From: Akkermansia muciniphila
Lineage (GTDB): Bacteria; Pseudomonadota; Gammaproteobacteria; Burkholderiales; Burkholderiaceae_C
Length of the DNA stretch: 64,000 nucleotides
Reading direction: 5' to 3'
Assembly (NCBI GenBank): GCA_943331105.2
Contig: CALQKH020000005.1
Location: 62,001-126,000, forward strand
Shown here: one piece after another, positions 28,751 through 38,212 of the stretch
Layout of the letters: every line of letters starts with the position of its first letter
Numbering within the stretch: position 1 is the stretch's first letter
Notes under the pieces: model-generated
Told to the model about the DNA's origin: nothing
Database searches by the model: none
The model's input: the letters and a program-made list of their open reading frames with translations, nothing else
Position numbers and translations under genes: made by a program

Positions 28751-29844
28751 TGGGGATGAGCATGAACTTGAACATCCACAAAACCACTCAATACATCCTG
28801 ATGGGCGTGGGCTTGCTGGTCTTGCCGCTCATTCTTCAAAGTTTTGGCAACGCCTGGGTGCGCATCGCCGACATGGCGTTGCTCTACATCCTGTTGGCGA
28901 TTGGTCTGAACATCGTGGTGGGCTACGCCGGCTTGCTTGATTTGGGGTATGTGGCCTTTTTTGCGGTGGGCGCTTACATGTACGGCTTGCTGTCTTCGCC
29001 GCACCTGATCAACACCTTCACCACCATGGCCAGCACGTTTCCCGATGGCTTGCACATGTCCATCTGGCTGATCTTGCCTTTGGCGGCTGCGTTGGCGGGT
29101 TTATTCGGCATGTTGCTCGGGGCGCCCACGCTCAAGTTGCGCGGTGATTACCTGGCCATCGTGACCTTGGGTTTTGGCGAGATCATTCGGGTGTTCCTCA
29201 ACAATTTGGACCACCCGGTCAATATCACCAACGGTCCCAAGGGGCTGGACCAAATTGACCCCATTTCTATTTTTGGTGTCAATTTGGGCAAAAAACTGAT
29301 GGTGGGTGACTTCGAAATCGCCTCGGTCACGTTGTACTACTACCTGTTTCTCAGTTTGGTGTTGGTGACGATTTTGATCTCGCACAGATTGGAAATGTCG
29401 CGCATCGGCCGCGCTTGGATGGCGATTCGCGAAGACGAGATCGCCGCTAAAGCCATGGGCCTGAATACCCGAAACCTCAAGCTCTTGGCTTTTGGCATGG
29501 GCGCCACTTTTGGCGGTGTTTCAGGCGCCATGTTTGCAGGCTTTCAAGGCTTCATCTCGCCGGAATCCTTCAGCCTGATGGAGTCGGTGATGATCGTCGC
29601 CATGGTGGTGTTGGGCGGCTTGGGTTATTTGCCCGGCGTCATTTTGGGCGCCATTTTGTTGTCGGCTTTGCCCGAAGTTTTGCGCTATGTGGCAGGCCCA
29701 TTGCAGGAGATGACTGGCGGCCGCTTGGACGCGTCCATCTTGCGTCAACTGCTCGTGGCTTTGGCCATGATCGTGATCATGTTGATGCGGCCTCGTGGGT
29801 TGTGGCCTTCGCCTGAGCATGGCAAATCGCTCACGCCGAAATGA
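28750..29844 (+). CDS. livM: Branched-chain amino acid type ABC transporter permease LivM
   Basis: Up to 364 residues; ATG 28750 overlaps the livH stop (TGATG), and ATGs at 28756 and 28762 are alternatives. About ten helices, with NIVVGYAGLLDLGYVAFFAVGAY and the ATPase-contact loop GRAWMAIREDEIAAKAMG. It pairs with LivH. A periplasmic loop near residues 80-100 separates early helices. Confidence 0.92.
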   Translation: MGMSMNLNIHKTTQYILMGVGLLVLPLILQSFGNAWVRIADMALLYILLAIGLNIVVGYAGLLDLGYVAFFAVGAYMYGLLSSPHLINTFTTMASTFPDGLHMSIWLILPLAAALAGLFGMLLGAPTLKLRGDYLAIVTLGFGEIIRVFLNNLDHPVNITNGPKGLDQIDPISIFGVNLGKKLMVGDFEIASVTLYYYLFLSLVLVTILISHRLEMSRIGRAWMAIREDEIAAKAMGLNTRNLKLLAFGMGATFGGVSGAMFAGFQGFISPESFSLMESVMIVAMVVLGGLGYLPGVILGAILLSALPEVLRYVAGPLQEMTGGRLDASILRQLLVALAMIVIMLMRPRGLWPSPEHGKSLTPK

Positions 29845-29855
29845 AGGAGCCGACC

Positions 29856-30641
29856 ATGAACCGAACAGCCAACCAAGACACCGTCCTGCATGTGTCAGGC
29901 ATTTCCAAGCGCTTCGGCGGACTGCAGGCCCTGTCAGACGTGGGCATCACCATCCAGCGCGGCCAGGTCTATGGCCTGATCGGCCCCAACGGCGCGGGCA
30001 AGACCACGTTTTTCAACGTGATCACCGGCCTCTACACCCCTGACAGCGGCACTTTTGAATTGGCAGGCAAGCCCTACGAGCCTACCGCTGTGCACGAAGT
30101 GGCCAAGGCGGGCATCGCCCGCACCTTCCAAAACATCCGTCTCTTTGCCGAAATGACCGCCCTCGAAAATGTGATGGTGGGCCGGCATGTGCGCACCCAT
30201 TCGGGCTTGCTGGGGGCCATTTTCCGCACACCGGGCTTCAAGGCCGAAGAAGCCGCCATTGCCCAGAGGGCACAAGAACTGCTCGACTATGTGGGCATTG
30301 GCAAATACGCCGACTACAAGGCCCGTACGCTCTCATATGGCGACCAACGCCGCTTGGAGATTGCCCGCGCTTTGGCCACCGACCCGCAGTTGATTGCGCT
30401 GGACGAACCCGCTGCCGGCATGAACGCGACAGAGAAGGTGCAGCTGCGCGAGTTGATCGACCAAATTCGCAAAGACAACCGCACCATCTTGCTGATCGAG
30501 CACGATGTGAAGCTGGTCATGGGCTTGTGTGACCGTGTCACCGTGCTCGACTACGGCAAGCAAATCGCCGAAGGCACGCCGGCCGAAGTACAGAAAAACG
30601 AAAAAGTGATTGAAGCCTATTTGGGCACGGGAGGGCACTGA
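29856..30641 (+). CDS. livG: ABC transporter ATP-binding protein LivG
   Basis: 261 residues from ATG 29856, preceded by GGAG at 29846-29849; an alternative ATG 29841 overlaps the livM stop. Walker A GPNGAGKTT, Q-loop FQNIRLFAEM, signature LSYGDQRRLEIARAL, Walker B IALDEPAAGMN and H-loop IEHDVKLV. The C-terminal IAEGTPAEVQ-x-x-x-VIEAYLG is typical of LivG. Confidence 0.94.
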   Translation: MNRTANQDTVLHVSGISKRFGGLQALSDVGITIQRGQVYGLIGPNGAGKTTFFNVITGLYTPDSGTFELAGKPYEPTAVHEVAKAGIARTFQNIRLFAEMTALENVMVGRHVRTHSGLLGAIFRTPGFKAEEAAIAQRAQELLDYVGIGKYADYKARTLSYGDQRRLEIARALATDPQLIALDEPAAGMNATEKVQLRELIDQIRKDNRTILLIEHDVKLVMGLCDRVTVLDYGKQIAEGTPAEVQKNEKVIEAYLGTGGH

Positions 30642-30642
30642 G

Positions 30643-31359
30643 ATGGCCAAAGTACTTTTGAAAGTCAAAGACCTGCAAGTGGGCTACGGCGGCATTCAGG
30701 CCGTCAAGGGTGTGAGCCTGGACGTGAACGAAGGTGAACTGGTGTCCTTGATCGGCTCCAACGGTGCTGGCAAAACTACCACCATGAAAGCCATCACCGG
30801 CACCTTGCCCCTGCAAGCCGGTGACATCGAGTACTTGGGCAAGAGCATCCAAGGCCAAGGCCCTTGGGACTTGGTCAGGCAAGGCTTGGCCATGGTGCCC
30901 GAAGGCCGTGGTGTGTTCACCCGCATGACCATCACCGAAAACCTGCAAATGGGCGCTTACATCCGCTCTGACACCGCCGGCATTGCAGACGATATTGAGA
31001 AGATGTTCACCATCTTCCCGCGTTTGCGCGAGCGCAAAGACCAATTGGCGGGCACCATGTCGGGCGGCGAGCAGCAAATGCTGGCCATGGGCCGTGCGCT
31101 GATGAGCCGCCCCAAAGTCTTGTTGCTGGACGAGCCCTCCATGGGTCTGTCACCCATCATGGTGGACAAGATTTTTGAGGTGGTTCGCGATGTGTACGCT
31201 CAAGGCGTCACGGTGTTGCTGGTGGAGCAAAACGCCAGCCGTGCCCTGGCCATTGCCGACAGGGGCTATGTGATGGACTCCGGTCTGATCACCATGACCG
31301 GTGTGGGCAAAGACATGCTGGAAGACCCCAAGGTGCGCGCTGCGTACTTGGGTGAGTGA
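30643..31359 (+). CDS. livF: ABC transporter ATP-binding protein LivF
   Basis: 238 residues from ATG 30643, one base after the livG stop. Walker A GSNGAGKTT, signature MSGGEQQMLAMGRAL, Walker B LLLDEPSMGLSP, H-loop VEQNASRAL. It closes the livHMGF operon. No LivK/LivJ binding-protein gene is attached; the next gene is convergent. Confidence 0.94.
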   Translation: MAKVLLKVKDLQVGYGGIQAVKGVSLDVNEGELVSLIGSNGAGKTTTMKAITGTLPLQAGDIEYLGKSIQGQGPWDLVRQGLAMVPEGRGVFTRMTITENLQMGAYIRSDTAGIADDIEKMFTIFPRLRERKDQLAGTMSGGEQQMLAMGRALMSRPKVLLLDEPSMGLSPIMVDKIFEVVRDVYAQGVTVLLVEQNASRALAIADRGYVMDSGLITMTGVGKDMLEDPKVRAAYLGE

Positions 31360-31361
31360 GC

Positions 31362-32324
31362 TCAATCCACCTTGGCGCCACTGGCCTTGACCACGACTTC
31401 ATAGCGCGTCAGCTCTTTCTTCATGAACGCGCCAAATTGTTCGGGCGTATTGCCCACTGGCTCGGCCAAGAGCTGGCCAAAACGTGTCTTGGTCTCAGGC
31501 GATTGCAGTGCGGCCACAAAGGCCTTGTTCAGCCGATCCACCACATCGCGCGGCGTGGCTGCAGGTGCCACCAAGCCCCACCAGGTGTCGATTTCAAAAT
31601 CCTTCAGCGTTTCACTCATGGAAGGAATGTCGGGCAGGGCGCTGCTGCGCTGAGCGGTGGTCACGGCCAGGGCCTTGAGCTTGCCAGCCTTGATGTTGGC
31701 CGCTGCCGTGGCCAGGTTGTCAAAGTTGAAGTCAACCTGCCCCGATAACAAGGCCAGCTGTGCGGGGTTGCCGCCGTTGTAAGGGATGTGCACCGCAAAA
31801 ATGCCAGCAGCCCGCTTGAACATCTCACCCGCCAAATGGCCAGCGCTGCCGTTGCCGCCCGAGCCAAAGTTGAGCTTGGCGGGGTTGGCTTTGGCGTAGG
31901 CCACCAGATCTGCCAGGGTGTTGATCTTCAGACGCTGCGCGGTTTCGGCGTTCATCACCAGCACGTTGGGCACGCGCAGCATTTGCGTGATTGGCGCGAA
32001 GTCCCGACTGGCGTCGTAAGGCATCTTGGCAAACAGCCAAGGATTGATCGCATGCGTGGCCGTGGCCGCAATGCCAATCGTTAGGCCATCGGGCGCGGCT
32101 TTGGCCACCAAATCGGCACCCAGATTGCCACCGGCACCGGGTCGGTTTTCGATGATCACGGTGCCCAAGCTGTCTCTGACCCGTTCGGCCAAAGCGCGTG
32201 CCGTGACGTCGATCGGGCCGCCTGCTGCATAGGGCACGATGATGCGGATCGTTTTGCCTTGAGCCCATGCAGGGGCGGTCAAGCTGGTTGCCAAGGCGCT
32301 CAAACAAAAATCACGGCGTTGCAT
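31362..32324 (-). CDS. Bug/TctC-family periplasmic binding protein
   Basis: 320 residues. The signal peptide MQRRDFCLSALATSLTAPAWAQ is followed by the Bug fold: IRIIVPYAAGGPIDVTARALA (first ligand loop), IENRPGAGGNLGADLVAKAAPDG (second loop) and the LNFGSGGNGSAGHLAGEMF segment. Bug proteins bind carboxylated solutes for tripartite tricarboxylate transporters, though most in Burkholderiales are orphans without tctA/tctB nearby, as here. It ends 2 bases from the convergent livF stop. Ligand unknown. Confidence 0.92.
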   Translation of the reverse strand: MQRRDFCLSALATSLTAPAWAQGKTIRIIVPYAAGGPIDVTARALAERVRDSLGTVIIENRPGAGGNLGADLVAKAAPDGLTIGIAATATHAINPWLFAKMPYDASRDFAPITQMLRVPNVLVMNAETAQRLKINTLADLVAYAKANPAKLNFGSGGNGSAGHLAGEMFKRAAGIFAVHIPYNGGNPAQLALLSGQVDFNFDNLATAAANIKAGKLKALAVTTAQRSSALPDIPSMSETLKDFEIDTWWGLVAPAATPRDVVDRLNKAFVAALQSPETKTRFGQLLAEPVGNTPEQFGAFMKKELTRYEVVVKASGAKVD

Positions 32325-32340
32325 AGGGAGTCCTTTTTAT

Positions 32341-33381
32341 TCAGGCCTTGGCTTTGTCGGCCTCAGAGGTGAATGAATCGGCGTAAAACTCTTCTTCGGG
32401 CAATCCGCCTTGCGCCACATAGTCGCGCTTGGCCGAATCCACCACGATGGGGGCACCACAGGCATAGACCTGGTAAGCCGACAGGTCGGGAAAGTCCTGC
32501 AGCACGGCCTGGTGCACAAAGCCAGTGCGGCCTGTCCACTGGTCATCGGCTTCGGCATTCGAGATCACGGGCACATAGCGCAGGTTGGGCATTTCGGCCA
32601 AGCGGGCTTCGATCCAGTCGGCCATGTACAAGTCGGCTGGGCGGCGGCCGCCCCAGTACAGCGTGGCCGGGCGGGTGATGCCGCGGTGCTGCATGTGCTC
32701 GATCAGCGCCTTGATGGGGGCAAAGCCAGTACCCGAGGCCAGCAGCACCATGGGCTTGTCGCTGTCTTCGCGCAGGTAAAAACTGCCATACGGGCCTTCG
32801 GCCCGCAGGATGTCTTTTTCCTTCATGGTGGTGAACACCGGGTCGGTGAACTTGCCGCCAGGCATGTGGCGGATGTGCAGCTCCACGGTGGGTGGAGCCA
32901 CTTCCAGGGTGTGCGGGGCGTTGGCCATGCTGTAGCTGCGGCGTGAGCCATCGCGCAGCAAAAATTCGATGTACTGACCGGCGTGGAACTTCATCACGTC
33001 ATTGGCAGGCAGTTGCAGTTTCATCACGATCACATCCTGTGATTTTTTGTCCAGGCTGACCACGCGCACTGGCATTTTCTTGACGGGCAGGCCGCCTTCG
33101 GCGGTCACTTGCTTGGATTCGAGCACCACATCGCTTTGGGCAGTGGCGCAGCAGGTCAACACCAGGCCTTGGGCTTCTTCCTCGTCGCTCAGGGCTTTGG
33201 ATTGGTGAGGGCCGTGGACCACGGTGCCCGAAATCTTCTTGCATTTGCAAGAACCGCATGCGCCGTCTTTGCAACCATAGGGCAGTCCAATGCCTTGGCG
33301 AATGCCAGCAGCCAGCAGGGTTTCGGTGCCATCGGCGGTAAAGCTGCGGCCACTGGGCTGCACAGAAATTTGAAAGCTCAT
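32341..33381 (-). CDS. 2Fe-2S ferredoxin / flavin reductase (CDP-6-deoxy-delta-3,4-glucoseen reductase-like)
   Basis: 346 residues with three parts. Residues 1-95 are a plant-type ferredoxin domain with cluster ligands in YGCKDGACGSCKC and LTCCA. The middle has the FAD-binding RRSYSMANAP motif. The C-terminal NAD(P)H domain has LASGTGFAPIKALIEHM and the closing YACGAPIVVDSAKR. It is usually annotated after AscD but is widespread in Burkholderiales without dideoxysugar genes, so it more likely feeds electrons to an unidentified oxygenase or dehydratase. Confidence 0.88.
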   Translation of the reverse strand: MSFQISVQPSGRSFTADGTETLLAAGIRQGIGLPYGCKDGACGSCKCKKISGTVVHGPHQSKALSDEEEAQGLVLTCCATAQSDVVLESKQVTAEGGLPVKKMPVRVVSLDKKSQDVIVMKLQLPANDVMKFHAGQYIEFLLRDGSRRSYSMANAPHTLEVAPPTVELHIRHMPGGKFTDPVFTTMKEKDILRAEGPYGSFYLREDSDKPMVLLASGTGFAPIKALIEHMQHRGITRPATLYWGGRRPADLYMADWIEARLAEMPNLRYVPVISNAEADDQWTGRTGFVHQAVLQDFPDLSAYQVYACGAPIVVDSAKRDYVAQGGLPEEEFYADSFTSEADKAKA

Positions 33382-33428
33382 CTTTTGGGTATCCTAGAGG
33401 GCGTGAATGTGACCCGGAACCCCTGATT

Positions 33429-34391
33429 TTGCCTTCAAACCAAACCCCCTTGGGCGCACTGCCTGCCCGCTTTCGCCGTCAGCGTGTCTTGATCGTGGGC
33501 TGTGGCGATGTGGGCTTGCGCACCGCAGGCCAATTGGGTGCGCCACAAAGCCAACGAATGCGCCTGATGGCGCTGACCTCATCGCCCGAACGTGTACGCT
33601 TGCTGCGGGCCTGCGGCATCACCCCTTTGCAAGGCAATCTGGACGATGCAACCAGTTTGAAACGCTTGGCCGGCATCGCGCATCGGGTGATTCATTTGGC
33701 GCCACCGCCCACCGACCGCCAAGGTGCTTCGGATAGCGACCCGCGCAGCTTGGCTTTGGTGCGTGCTTTGCGGTTGCGTTCGGCCCCACAAGCTTTGGTC
33801 TATGGCTCGACCACCGGGGTTTACGGTGACTGCGGCGGCCAACGCGTGAACGAAACGCGGACCGTGAACCCGCACACCCCCCGAGCCCAGCGCCGGGTCG
33901 ATGCCGAGAACCTGATGCGCTTTTTGGGGCGCAGCGGTGTGCGTGTGAGCATTTTGCGCATACCCGGCATTTATGCCCCCGACCGCGAAGGCGGTACGCC
34001 GCGGGAGCGCTTGCTTCGCGGCACGCCCGTGTTGGTGGCCAAAGAAGACGTGTACACCAACCACATCCATGCCAACGATCTGGCCCGTGCCTGCGCCGCT
34101 GCTCTGTGGCGGGGCAAGCCTCAACGCGTGGTCAACGTCACCGACGACACCGACCTGAAAATGGGCGACTACTTCGACCTGGCCGCAGGCCTGTTTGGTC
34201 TGCCCAAGCCCCCCCGAATTTCACGCCATGACGCCAACACCGCACTGCCCTTGATGCTGTTGAGCTTCATGAGCGAATCACGGCGCATCGACAACACCCG
34301 TATGAAGCGGGAGCTGAACATCCATCTGCGCTACCCGCATGTGCGAGATGGCCTGAGTCCTCAAAGCGCCTTGTTTGCGGAGTCCAGATGA
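33429..34391 (+). CDS. NAD-dependent epimerase/dehydratase family protein
   Basis: About 320 residues; the best start is TTG 33429, since the dinucleotide strand RVLIVGCGDVGLRTA begins soon after and no ATG precedes it. It has the VYGSTTGVYGDCGG segment that stands where extended SDRs have the catalytic Ser/Thr, and RIPGIYAPDREGG. The YxxxK motif is not clear: the equivalent stretch reads TPRAQRRVDAEN, with no Tyr or Lys. It may therefore be a YeeZ-like non-catalytic or altered SDR. Overlaps the next gene by 4 bases (ATGA). Confidence 0.8.
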   Translation: MPSNQTPLGALPARFRRQRVLIVGCGDVGLRTAGQLGAPQSQRMRLMALTSSPERVRLLRACGITPLQGNLDDATSLKRLAGIAHRVIHLAPPPTDRQGASDSDPRSLALVRALRLRSAPQALVYGSTTGVYGDCGGQRVNETRTVNPHTPRAQRRVDAENLMRFLGRSGVRVSILRIPGIYAPDREGGTPRERLLRGTPVLVAKEDVYTNHIHANDLARACAAALWRGKPQRVVNVTDDTDLKMGDYFDLAAGLFGLPKPPRISRHDANTALPLMLLSFMSESRRIDNTRMKRELNIHLRYPHVRDGLSPQSALFAESR

Positions 34392-34789
34392 ACGCCTTGC
34401 GCATCGACAAATGGCTGTGGGCGGCTCGTTTTTACAAAACCCGCAGCTTGGCCAGCGATGAAATTGGCAAAAACCGCGTGCAGATCAACGGCCAAGACGC
34501 CAAGCCCAGCAAAGAGGTCAAGGTCGGCGACACCGTATGTCTGCGGCAAGGCGCTGTCGAGAGAACAGTATTGGTGCAGGGCTTGAGTGGCGTGCGCGGC
34601 CCGGCCCCTGTGGCCCAGTTGCTGTACGCGGAAACCCCGGAAAGCCTCGAAGCCCGCCAAAAATCGGCTGAGCAAAGCCGCTTGGCCCGAGAGCCTGCTC
34701 TGAGCATCGAGCAAGGTCGCCCCACCAAACGTGATCGGCGTCAGATTGAAAAAACTTGGGACAACCGCTGGAGCGCCGGGATCGATTGA
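34388..34789 (+). CDS. hslR: S4-domain RNA-binding protein (HslR/Hsp15-like)
   Basis: 133 residues. An S4 domain fills the N-terminus: MNALRIDKWLWAARFYKTRS, then KNRVQINGQDAKPSKEVKVGD. The basic C-terminal tail (GRPTKRDRRQIEKTWDNRW) is typical of Hsp15, which binds free 50S subunits carrying a nascent chain and helps recycling. Translationally coupled to the epimerase-like gene. Confidence 0.9.
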   Translation: MNALRIDKWLWAARFYKTRSLASDEIGKNRVQINGQDAKPSKEVKVGDTVCLRQGAVERTVLVQGLSGVRGPAPVAQLLYAETPESLEARQKSAEQSRLAREPALSIEQGRPTKRDRRQIEKTWDNRWSAGID

Positions 34790-34825
34790 AACCCCCGCTC
34801 AGCGCGGCCCGCAAGGGGCTGCGCC

Positions 34826-36193
34826 TCAGCGCGCCTTGTCTGCGCGGGCCGGGTCAAATTCGTCCGGCGCACCCGGGACAATGGGCGGGTTTTCGCGCAA
34901 GGAGCGCTCAAAGGCCATGACCATGCGGCGCATGGGTCCGCGAACCCAGCCGTCGTCCATGGCGGCATCGGTTTCTTCTTTGGGATCGCGTTTGATGTTG
35001 AAGAGCCAGGGGGTTTCCAGATGACGTGTGCCCTCGTTGGGTTCACGCTCAAACACAAAATGCAATTTCCAGTGACGCCATTTGGCAGCCCGCAATTCGG
35101 TCTTGATGTAGAACAGAAAACCTTCTCGGGCCGAAGTCGGCTGGGCACCCGTCCACCAGCTCAATTGGCTGACCCCGTCTATGGGCCGATCATCGGGCAG
35201 TGTGGCCCCGGCAGCGTGAACCAAGGTGGTGTAGAGGTCCGTGACGTGGACGATGTCGTCGCTGACCCTGCCATGGGCCACCTGGCCTGGCCACCGCACA
35301 ATCAGCGGCACCCGCAGGCCGCCCTCCATGGCAGTGTGGTAAGTGCCTGACCACGGTCCTGCAGTCCCCCGCCAGGGCCTGCGAAATTCCGGGCCGTTGT
35401 CACTGGCAAAAATGAAGAGCGTGTCGTCGCGGATACCGAGTTCGTCCACGGCGTCCAGCAGTTGCCCCACCCGATGGTCCATTTCCATCATCGAATCGGC
35501 AAACTCACCCACCCCACTGCGCCCAGCAAAGTCTGGGTGAGCCAGGGTGGGAAAGTGCAGGTGGGTCAATGGGACATACAGAAAAAACGGCTGTGCAGAC
35601 TGGGCATGGCGGCGCATGAAGTCAATGGAGCGCTCGGTCAACTCGCTGTCGATCAGGCGGCGCTTGGCCAAGTCGTAATCGGCAACATTGCGGGCGGGCT
35701 GACCGGCCAGACCTTCCATGACTTGCGGCACGTCCACGACGCTCGGGTCGAAGCCAGGTGCCTGCGTGAACAGGGTTTCATTGCTGGTACGGGGTATGCC
35801 ATACCACTCGTCAAAACCCCGCTGGTGCGGGTAGCGACCTTCCCGATCACCCAGGTGCCATTTGCCGAACATTCCGGTGGCGTAACCGGCCTGCTTCAGA
35901 ACCTGGGGCAGCGTTCGCTCCCACGGATGAATGCCCTGCGGCAATCCAGCCGGAACGGACTGCAGTGCCCCCGTGCGAATCGGGTGACGCCCGGTCATCA
36001 GCGCTGAGCGCGTTGGCACGCAGTCGCTCTCGACGTTGAAGTTCAGGCACCGCAGGCCCTCTTCAGCCAGTGCGTCGATGCGCGGCGTGGGGGCGCCCCT
36101 GAGGGCTCCACCGCCATAACAACCCAATTCGCCCCAACCCAGGTTGTCGGCCAGAACCAAAACAATGTGCGGTTTTTTTGCTGTGACTGGCAT
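34826..36193 (-). CDS. Sulfatase (arylsulfatase type, formylglycine motif C-V-P-T-R)
   Basis: 455 residues from ATG 36193, 5 bases after GGAG; the upstream GTG at 36199 has no room for a ribosome site. The active-site signature is CVPTR (Cys58-Arg62) with ALMTGRHPIRTG after it; Cys58 must become formylglycine. Metal ligands include LVLADNLGWGELGCYG (with Asp-Asn rather than Asp-Asp) and IFASDNGPE. GKWHLGD supplies the catalytic Lys/His. No signal peptide is visible, so it may act in the cytoplasm. It begins 2 bases after the Bug gene stop, implying uptake and hydrolysis of the same organosulfate; that link is inference. Confidence 0.9.
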   Translation of the reverse strand: MPVTAKKPHIVLVLADNLGWGELGCYGGGALRGAPTPRIDALAEEGLRCLNFNVESDCVPTRSALMTGRHPIRTGALQSVPAGLPQGIHPWERTLPQVLKQAGYATGMFGKWHLGDREGRYPHQRGFDEWYGIPRTSNETLFTQAPGFDPSVVDVPQVMEGLAGQPARNVADYDLAKRRLIDSELTERSIDFMRRHAQSAQPFFLYVPLTHLHFPTLAHPDFAGRSGVGEFADSMMEMDHRVGQLLDAVDELGIRDDTLFIFASDNGPEFRRPWRGTAGPWSGTYHTAMEGGLRVPLIVRWPGQVAHGRVSDDIVHVTDLYTTLVHAAGATLPDDRPIDGVSQLSWWTGAQPTSAREGFLFYIKTELRAAKWRHWKLHFVFEREPNEGTRHLETPWLFNIKRDPKEETDAAMDDGWVRGPMRRMVMAFERSLRENPPIVPGAPDEFDPARADKAR

Positions 36194-36195
36194 GT

Positions 36196-37179
36196 TCACT
36201 CCATGGCGATTTTGCGTTCTTTGATCAGGCGGCCCCAGCGCTCACGGTCTTGGGCTATGCGCTGCTGGAACGCCTCTGGCGACAAGGCCACGGTCTCCAT
36301 GGACAAGCCCAGCAATTGCTGCTTGAGGCCCGGATCGGTCAGGCACTCGTCCACGCCTCGGCGCAAGGTCTGGAGCACGTTAGCTGGTGTACCTTCGGTG
36401 GCAAACAAAGCCGACCATTGCGGCACGTCGATGTCACCGGCACCGCTTTCGGCCAGGGTCGGGGTGTCCGGCAAGATGATGGACCGGCGGCGCGTGCTCA
36501 CGGCCAGCGCATTGAGCTTGCCCGACTTGATGTGCGGCAGCACTGCCGCTGCACCCAGCACCGCCACCGCGACTTGTCCAGCGATCACGTCATTGACGGC
36601 TTGACCGCCGCCTTTGTAGGGGATGTGCAAAAGGTTGACGCCCAGGTTCTGGGAGAAAAGCTCACCCACCAAGTGCTGGATCGAGCCTTGCCCGGAGCTG
36701 GCATAGGAAACCTGGTCTGGCTTGCCGCGGGCACGCGCCTGCAGGTCTTGAATCGTCTTCAGGCCTGTGGATGGGGCAGAGACCACCACGATGGGCTGCA
36801 AGGAGAGCACCGCGATGGGGATGAAAGAGCGGGCCAGATCCCAAGGCATGTTGCGAAACAGGGGCAGCAGCGACACCGAATCGGAGGCCACCATGAAGGT
36901 GTGGTGGTCTTTCGGTGCCCGCAGCGTGGTCTCTACACCCAATGCTCCGTTGGCACCAGGCTTGTTGTCCACCACCACGCTCTGCCCCAAGCGTTTGCGC
37001 AGGCATTCACCGACCAAACGCGCCACCACATCGTTGGAGCCGCCGGCCGGAAAAGGCACCACGAAATTGACGGGCTTGCTGGGCCATTCCTGTGCCCATG
37101 CGGCGGCAGGAGCCAGGGCAGCGCCCAAAACAGTCAACATGGCACGACGATCGAGATGGGCTTCGTTCAGGGCAGTCAT
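36196..37179 (-). CDS. Bug/TctC-family periplasmic binding protein
   Basis: 327 residues from ATG 37179 (MTALNEAHLDRRAMLTVLG), chosen because it gives a normal signal peptide ending AAAWAQ. The Bug loops are FVVPFPAGGSNDVVARLVGE and DNKPGANGALGVETTLRAPKD, and YASSGQGSIQHLVGELF follows. It stops just before the sulfatase start and is divergent from a LysR gene, forming a regulator / binding protein / sulfatase unit. Ligand unknown, probably an acidic organosulfate or a carboxylate. Confidence 0.92.
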   Translation of the reverse strand: MTALNEAHLDRRAMLTVLGAALAPAAAWAQEWPSKPVNFVVPFPAGGSNDVVARLVGECLRKRLGQSVVVDNKPGANGALGVETTLRAPKDHHTFMVASDSVSLLPLFRNMPWDLARSFIPIAVLSLQPIVVVSAPSTGLKTIQDLQARARGKPDQVSYASSGQGSIQHLVGELFSQNLGVNLLHIPYKGGGQAVNDVIAGQVAVAVLGAAAVLPHIKSGKLNALAVSTRRRSIILPDTPTLAESGAGDIDVPQWSALFATEGTPANVLQTLRRGVDECLTDPGLKQQLLGLSMETVALSPEAFQQRIAQDRERWGRLIKERKIAME

Positions 37180-37288
37180 GGTGCATCCAGTGAGTGGGTC
37201 TTGCCTCAAGTCTAGGTGTCTAACATCAGTCAATCTACAAATCTTCTTGCACTATCATCAGAAAAAATTGAACTATGGGGACCGCCAA

Positions 37289-38194
37289 ATGAACCATCCA
37301 CGCCTGGATCAGTTGCGAGTCAAACAGTTGCGCTTTCTGAGCCTGTTGTCTTCTTTGGGCTCGCTGGCCGCCACGGCAGAACACCTGGCCATGACCCCAT
37401 CGGCAGCGAGCATGATGCTCAAGGAGGTCGAGTCTCTTTTTGGGGTCAAACTCTTTCGCAGACAAGGCCGTGGCATGGCCCTCACCGCCCATGGTCAGGC
37501 GCTGATGCCGCGTTGCCAGACCGTGCTGGGAGAAGTGGGTGCCATGGGCACGACCTTGCAAGGGGCGGTCGTGCCCACCGTGCGCATTGGCGCATTCCCG
37601 CACACTGCGGTGACGGTGTTGCCTGACATCGTCAAAAAGTTGATCAACGGCCCCACAGTCTGGCGGCCTCGCATTGTGGAGGGCCGAGCCGAGCAATTGC
37701 TGCAGATGTTGCTGCACGGAGAAATCGACCTGCTGCTGGGCCGCTTGCCCAGCCGTGTGGCCGATGCACTTGATCTTGATGAGCTGGCGCAGCATGTGCT
37801 TTACCAGGCCCATTTGTCGGTGGTTTCTGCACGCAACCATCCCTTGGCAGGTCAGCGCAAGCTGGACTTTGCCGAATTGGCCAAGTGGCCATGGATCCTG
37901 CCGGATGTTCAGTCCACCACCCGCATGGGTTTGATGGAGGCCTTTTTGCGGCACGGCATCACGCCCCCGGTACCGACAGTGGAGTCGCCTTCTTTCCTGT
38001 ACAGCCTGTCCGTGGTGGCGCATACCGACTTGCTGACCTGCTGTGCCCAGGCGGCGGCCCTGCAAAGCCATCACCAGACCTGCATATTGCCGGTCACCGT
38101 TGCAAAGGACCCCATGCCGGTGTCATTGGTTTGGCGCAAAGCTTCGGTCGAGGCGCAGCGCGCCGCCGACCATTTGATGAGATCGGAGCACTAA
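37289..38194 (+). CDS. LysR-family transcriptional regulator
   Basis: 301 residues from ATG 37289 (MNHPRLDQLRVKQLRFLSLL). The HTH reads SLAATAEHLAMTPSAASMMLKEVE and is followed by FGVKLFRRQGRGMALT. The effector domain includes EIDLLLGRLPSR. It is divergent from the Bug-sulfatase pair, with 109 bases between the starts, and upstream of a class II aldolase gene in its own direction; either or both may be targets. Confidence 0.9.
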   Translation: MNHPRLDQLRVKQLRFLSLLSSLGSLAATAEHLAMTPSAASMMLKEVESLFGVKLFRRQGRGMALTAHGQALMPRCQTVLGEVGAMGTTLQGAVVPTVRIGAFPHTAVTVLPDIVKKLINGPTVWRPRIVEGRAEQLLQMLLHGEIDLLLGRLPSRVADALDLDELAQHVLYQAHLSVVSARNHPLAGQRKLDFAELAKWPWILPDVQSTTRMGLMEAFLRHGITPPVPTVESPSFLYSLSVVAHTDLLTCCAQAAALQSHHQTCILPVTVAKDPMPVSLVWRKASVEAQRAADHLMRSEH

Positions 38195-38212
38195 GCTAAG
38201 AATTGCCAATGC

